From NCBI GenBank assembly GCA_017998495.1, contig JAGOCY010000033.1:1-9217 (forward strand): DNA of 9,217 bases. Direction: 5' to 3'. A program made the position numbers and the translations under genes. This DNA is from Corallincola sp. (lineage in GTDB: Bacteria > Pseudomonadota > Gammaproteobacteria > Enterobacterales > Neiellaceae). Below are positions 6,030 through 9,217 of this stretch, in pieces. Within the stretch, counting starts at the first letter, position 1. The number at the start of each line of letters is the position of its first letter. The notes under the pieces are model-generated. The model saw only the letters and a list, made by a program, of their open reading frames with translations. It ran no database searches and was not told the origin of the DNA.

Positions 6030-8155
6030 CGAGGCTCCAAGGAACTGTGGCAACGGGCAGCAAGGCGATCACGCACCATCACCAGATGGTCGCGCAGCCA
6101 ATAGTGGCAGCGCCAACGCCAGCTGCGAAGGATCTGACAGCCCTCCAGCTCATGCTCAACCGCTGCCAGACGGGCTTTGTAGTCGCTGTTTTTGCCTTTA
6201 CCGACTAGCAGTCGAAAGCGGTGAATGCCCGGATCGCGGCAGTAAGCCTCTATCGCCAGCCCCAGGTGGATGGTTCCCAGGGAGAACTTGCCTGAATAGC
6301 GCTGGTTATAGCCCTGCTGGATGTTGTAGACGGTATCGCCACTGCGAATGTTATAGAGCACGCACACCGTCTCACCATGCAAACGGATGGTAGACGCATC
6401 AATGCTGTTGGCAGGCATCAGCTGACACAGATTGAGATGAAAGCGGGTCGCCAGCTCATCAAAGCAGCGCTTGCCCCAGCGGTCGAGGTGAAAGCTGTTG
6501 AGATCATCAAGAAAGCCAGCAAACGCCTGACAGTCGGTAGGCACCATCATGTTGTCGCGATCAGCAAACAGCTGGCGACGCCGGTTGAGAAGCTGAAACC
6601 GGCTGTTACTACCCAGACGGGCGAGATAGGCATCAAATGCATCAGTGGTGATGGTGTAGGACGGCTCGCGGTTAAAGACCCGACGGCGCGGCCACTGCTG
6701 ACGGATAAAGGCGTGGAAGCTGCTTTTGGTGTTGACGTCGCACAGCACCAGCTCGCGCCAAGGCAAGGTGGCCAGCGCCTGCCACAAGGGCAGGAAATAG
6801 CGCGGCTCAGGGGCCAGCCAGCTGCCATACTCTGTCCGCACTGTTGGCGCCTTGCCCCAAGCGCCGCCCAGCAGTTGCACGATCTGCCGTCGTCCCCAGC
6901 GGCTATCACAGGCCATCGCCTGCATCGGCGCCAGCGCCAGCAGCTGCCCCGTTGGTGACCAGTGGGCCAGCAGCCTCAACTCCAGCGCCAAGGGCCGCCC
7001 CCAGCAGCGCCACCAGCTGAACAACCAGGGCCAGGACATAAACAGCGGATCGGCGTCGCTTAACGCTAGCAGCTGCCGCCAAGGCTCCTCAGCGCTGGCA
7101 AACCAGCCGTCACTCATATTGGCGGTAACAGCGCCATCGGCGGCGACAGAGAGGACGCTCGCGCGCGCCGCTGCCAGCAGTTCTCCATCAGAGTCACCAG
7201 CCATAATGAACCAGTCGTGATATCGCTGACGCTGGTCATGAATGTAAAAGCGCTGCTCGCCAACAGTGCGAAACCCGTTGCTGCCAGCCACTGCCACCAG
7301 CTCCTGATCGCTGGTGTGCAACGACAGGTGACGGCACTCGGCCGCCAGCTGTAGCCACAGCCCGAACAACGCCTGCTTTAGCGCTGGCGCTTGCCGCGGC
7401 CCCAGATAGTCCACCAGCATCGCCTGCTCGTCCTGGCAACGAACCACCGCCAAGGCCTGGATCTGGCCGTCACTGCTCACCGTCAGATAGCGGTAGTGAC
7501 CGAGCGGGTGGCTGGCATAGCGCCAACGCAGGTATTGGGGATCGCGAACCACCATGGGGCCAGGGTGCTGGCTCATGGTGGCCCATAACCGCTCAAGTAC
7601 ACTGTCGTCAGGCAACTGCCACTGCCAGTCCAGGGTTAAACCGCCACTGGTAGCCGGTAACCGCTGACGCCAGGCGAGGTAACGTTGCCAAGGCCGTAAC
7701 AGCAACCGGCGATCAGGCGACCAGCCTTGATAACGACGCAACGAGTAGACGGCCGTGCCTTTGCGCCAGCCGCTCTTTTCCAGTACCGGCGTCGCCAGAT
7801 CGCTGATCCCGAGCGACATGATGTGATCACAGCGGCGATGCAGCTCCTGCTTGATCGCCTTGCCCAGCCCTTGCCCACGAAAAGCAGCGGCGACATGAAA
7901 ATCGCAGCTCCACATGGCCGGATGCTGCTCCCCTGCAACCTGAATGCGGATTGGCATGGCACCGTTGAAGCCCACCACCTCGCCGTTGCTGATGGCCACA
8001 ACCAACCCGTTTTCGGCGCTGCGGGCGGCGGCAAACTGCCAATCCCACAGCAGCCGCTTGTGCGGCTCATCACCGAGCAACTGCAGGACCCCCTGCTTCC
8101 ATTCAGGCCGATAGGGGTGAAGTTGATAGTCCGTACCTGTGTCCGTGCTGGTCAT
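6026..8155 (-). CDS. Bifunctional-looking acyltransferase: GNAT region fused to FemAB/BioF2-like domain
   Basis: This 709-residue protein appears to join two acyltransferase modules. The N-terminal part (about residues 10-135) has a GNAT core with the acetyl-CoA loop FHVAAAFRGQGLGKAIKQEL, where RGQGLG fits the Q/R-x-x-G-x-G/A motif. A second GNAT-like half follows (about 175-305), containing VRDPQYLRWRYASHPLGHYR. From about residue 355 the sequence matches the FemAB/BioF2-like pattern (PF13480 type): FMSWPWLFSWW, LLALAPM, SRFQLLNRRRQLFADR, LNSFHLDRWGKR, and near the end YNIQQGYNQRYSGKFSLGTI with VGKGKNSDYK. Such domains use acyl-CoA or aminoacyl-tRNA and occur in EPS loci, so acylation of a sugar or precursor is plausible. 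The start chosen has GAGGG five bases upstream; an in-frame ATG at 8176 that overlaps the flippase stop as ATGA would add seven residues. It is cotranscribed with the flippase and GT2. Confidence 0.8.
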   Translation of the reverse strand: MTSTDTGTDYQLHPYRPEWKQGVLQLLGDEPHKRLLWDWQFAAARSAENGLVVAISNGEVVGFNGAMPIRIQVAGEQHPAMWSCDFHVAAAFRGQGLGKAIKQELHRRCDHIMSLGISDLATPVLEKSGWRKGTAVYSLRRYQGWSPDRRLLLRPWQRYLAWRQRLPATSGGLTLDWQWQLPDDSVLERLWATMSQHPGPMVVRDPQYLRWRYASHPLGHYRYLTVSSDGQIQALAVVRCQDEQAMLVDYLGPRQAPALKQALFGLWLQLAAECRHLSLHTSDQELVAVAGSNGFRTVGEQRFYIHDQRQRYHDWFIMAGDSDGELLAAARASVLSVAADGAVTANMSDGWFASAEEPWRQLLALSDADPLFMSWPWLFSWWRCWGRPLALELRLLAHWSPTGQLLALAPMQAMACDSRWGRRQIVQLLGGAWGKAPTVRTEYGSWLAPEPRYFLPLWQALATLPWRELVLCDVNTKSSFHAFIRQQWPRRRVFNREPSYTITTDAFDAYLARLGSNSRFQLLNRRRQLFADRDNMMVPTDCQAFAGFLDDLNSFHLDRWGKRCFDELATRFHLNLCQLMPANSIDASTIRLHGETVCVLYNIRSGDTVYNIQQGYNQRYSGKFSLGTIHLGLAIEAYCRDPGIHRFRLLVGKGKNSDYKARLAAVEHELEGCQILRSWRWRCHYWLRDHLVMVRDRLAARCHSSLEPR

Positions 8156-8160
8156 GCGTT

Positions 8161-8165
8161 CCCTC
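8161..8165 (-). promoter_or_regulatory. Ribosome-binding site favouring the acyltransferase start at 8155
   Basis: GAGGG on the minus strand, five bases before the ATG at 8155. The competing ATG at 8176 overlaps the flippase stop codon but has no purine-rich site in front of it. The two choices differ by only seven residues, before any conserved sequence. Confidence 0.55.
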
Positions 8166-8172
8166 GCCGCGC

Positions 8173-9217
8173 TCATATCCGGCGCCGACGTTGTAGCCAC
8201 TGCCACAGTGCCCGACCATCTGCCGGCGCACCAATCCCCAAATACAGCAGCAGATAGAGCAGCGAACCACTAGCCATGGCGGTCAGCAGCGGCCACCAGC
8301 CGGTCAGTGGCCATTGCCATTCAAAGCCGATAAGAAATGCCATGGTCAGTGCCGCAGGCAACAGATTTGGCCCTAGCGATGACCACAGAAACTGGCCCAC
8401 GGGCACCCCAAGATGGCGCATGCTCTCCCGCAGGTAGACCACATGGATCACCACGTTCGGGATCAGGGTGCCCAGCGCGACCCCAATCAGCCCCAGCCAG
8501 TGCACCAAACTAAGGCTAATGGCGATATTGGCGATCGCCATCGGTGGTTCCCAGTACGCAAACAACCCATGCTTGCCAATGGCGGTGAGGTAGCGGTTAT
8601 AAAAAGGATTGAGCAAAGTAATGCTGGTGTAGGCCAGCAATACATAAAGCACGCCATCACTCTGGGCCCCAACCTTGGGGTCAATCCACACGCTGATGAA
8701 ATCAGCGCCCGTCACCAGAGTCACCGCCGAAATCCAGATCACCACACTGGTGACGTAGCGTGAGGCGTTGATGTAATAACGCTTAAGCCCCTCATGGTCA
8801 CCCTTGGCATTGAGCTCAGTAAAGAACGGCAGAAAGACCTGAGTTGCATTGGCGACGACCATGCGAATATTGCGCACTATGGCGTTGGGCAGAGAGAACA
8901 GCATCACCTGCGCCGGCCCGAGAAAGGCGCCAATCACCAGGTTGTCAGAGAAGTTGGCGATGCGATAGGAAGCACCCTGAATAAAGCTCTTGGAGCCAAA
9001 GCGCAGCAGCTCCTGCAACTTTGGCCAATAGAAGTCACGCGCCCGAAAGTAAACGTTGCCGTAGCGCTCTTTGCGTAGCAGATAGAAATAGTAAAGGTGC
9101 TTGATGATGGTGCCTATGGCGTTAAGCGCAGCCACCAGAATCAGGGCATTCTCCGGCGTGATAAAGGCAATGGTAATGGCAGAGCTGATCAGGGTATTGA
9201 CCAAGACGATATTATTC
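8173..9217 (-). CDS. Polysaccharide flippase (Wzx/oligosaccharide-flippase type), C-terminal part
   Basis: The frame stays open to the window edge, so the true start lies beyond 9217; 347 residues are visible, against about 450-500 usual for the family. The visible part has repeated hydrophobic segments, for example LVNTLISSAITIAFI, ALILVAALNAIGTIIKHLYY, YVTSVVIWISAVTLVTGADF, VLYVLLAYTSITLL, IANIAISLSLVHWLGLIGVA and WWPLLTAMASGSLLYLLLYL. The loop FGSKSFIQGASYRIANFSDNLVIGAFLGP resembles the middle of Wzx-type flippases, and a basic tail WQWLQRRRRI ends the protein. The family moves undecaprenyl-linked repeat units across the inner membrane. A TTG at 9204 is in frame but unlikely to be the start, because coding continues upstream. 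The gene sits 17 bases before the acyltransferase fusion, or overlaps it by four if the 8176 start is used. Confidence 0.87.
   Translation of the reverse strand, partial: NNIVLVNTLISSAITIAFITPENALILVAALNAIGTIIKHLYYFYLLRKERYGNVYFRARDFYWPKLQELLRFGSKSFIQGASYRIANFSDNLVIGAFLGPAQVMLFSLPNAIVRNIRMVVANATQVFLPFFTELNAKGDHEGLKRYYINASRYVTSVVIWISAVTLVTGADFISVWIDPKVGAQSDGVLYVLLAYTSITLLNPFYNRYLTAIGKHGLFAYWEPPMAIANIAISLSLVHWLGLIGVALGTLIPNVVIHVVYLRESMRHLGVPVGQFLWSSLGPNLLPAALTMAFLIGFEWQWPLTGWWPLLTAMASGSLLYLLLYLGIGAPADGRALWQWLQRRRRI

Noticed and set aside
6030..6053. Longer start of the minus-strand GT2 at 6053
   Set aside because: The extra residues precede the conserved first strand MKVSIVILTYN, and the ATG at 6029 has both a ribosome-binding site and the ATGA overlap.
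8156..8206. Longer starts of the acyltransferase fusion at 8206 or 8176
   Set aside because: 8206 overlaps the flippase by 34 bases. 8176 makes a neat ATGA overlap but has no ribosome-binding site. GAGGG supports 8155. The 8176 start remains possible.
9202..9204. TTG at 9204 as the start of the flippase
   Set aside because: The frame is open and hydrophobic up to the window edge, and the remaining protein would be far shorter than the family's usual length.

Overview
The window looks like part of an exopolysaccharide (EPS) or surface-polysaccharide locus of a Gram-negative bacterium, most likely a pseudomonadote and possibly a gammaproteobacterium. The placement rests on three things: a sugar-transferase C-terminus of the type found with exosortase/EpsH1 systems, a lipoprotein with a Gram-negative-style lipobox, and a secreted protein with a Sec signal peptide. 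I cannot name the genus. I saw no rRNA, tRNA, CRISPR array, insertion sequence or phage gene.

Layout. Positions 1-1152 are the end of a plus-strand operon: the C-terminus of an initiating sugar-phosphate transferase, then a family 2 glycosyltransferase (GT2). Everything else is on the minus strand. A divergent GT-B glycosyltransferase (1136-2281) meets the plus operon tail to tail with a 17-base overlap. Upstream of it, a strong rho-independent terminator (2382-2403) closes a two-gene unit of exported proteins: a secreted protein of unknown function (3808-4926), then an outer-membrane-type lipoprotein with PA14, calcium-loop and fibronectin-III regions (2424-3746). A 161-base gap precedes that unit. 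Further upstream lies a tightly packed assembly operon: a partial flippase (8173-9217), a large GNAT plus FemAB/BioF2-like acyltransferase fusion (6026-8155), and a second GT2 (5088-6029). The last pair share an ATGA stop/start overlap.

How the genes may work together (inference): the sugar transferase loads the first sugar phosphate on a lipid carrier. The GT2 and GT-B enzymes extend the repeat unit, the fusion protein acylates or aminoacylates it, and the flippase moves it across the inner membrane. The exported pair could bind, anchor or process the finished polymer at the cell surface. The exported pair and the acyltransferase fusion are the least conventional parts. Polymerase, export and chain-length genes are not in the window and probably lie outside it.
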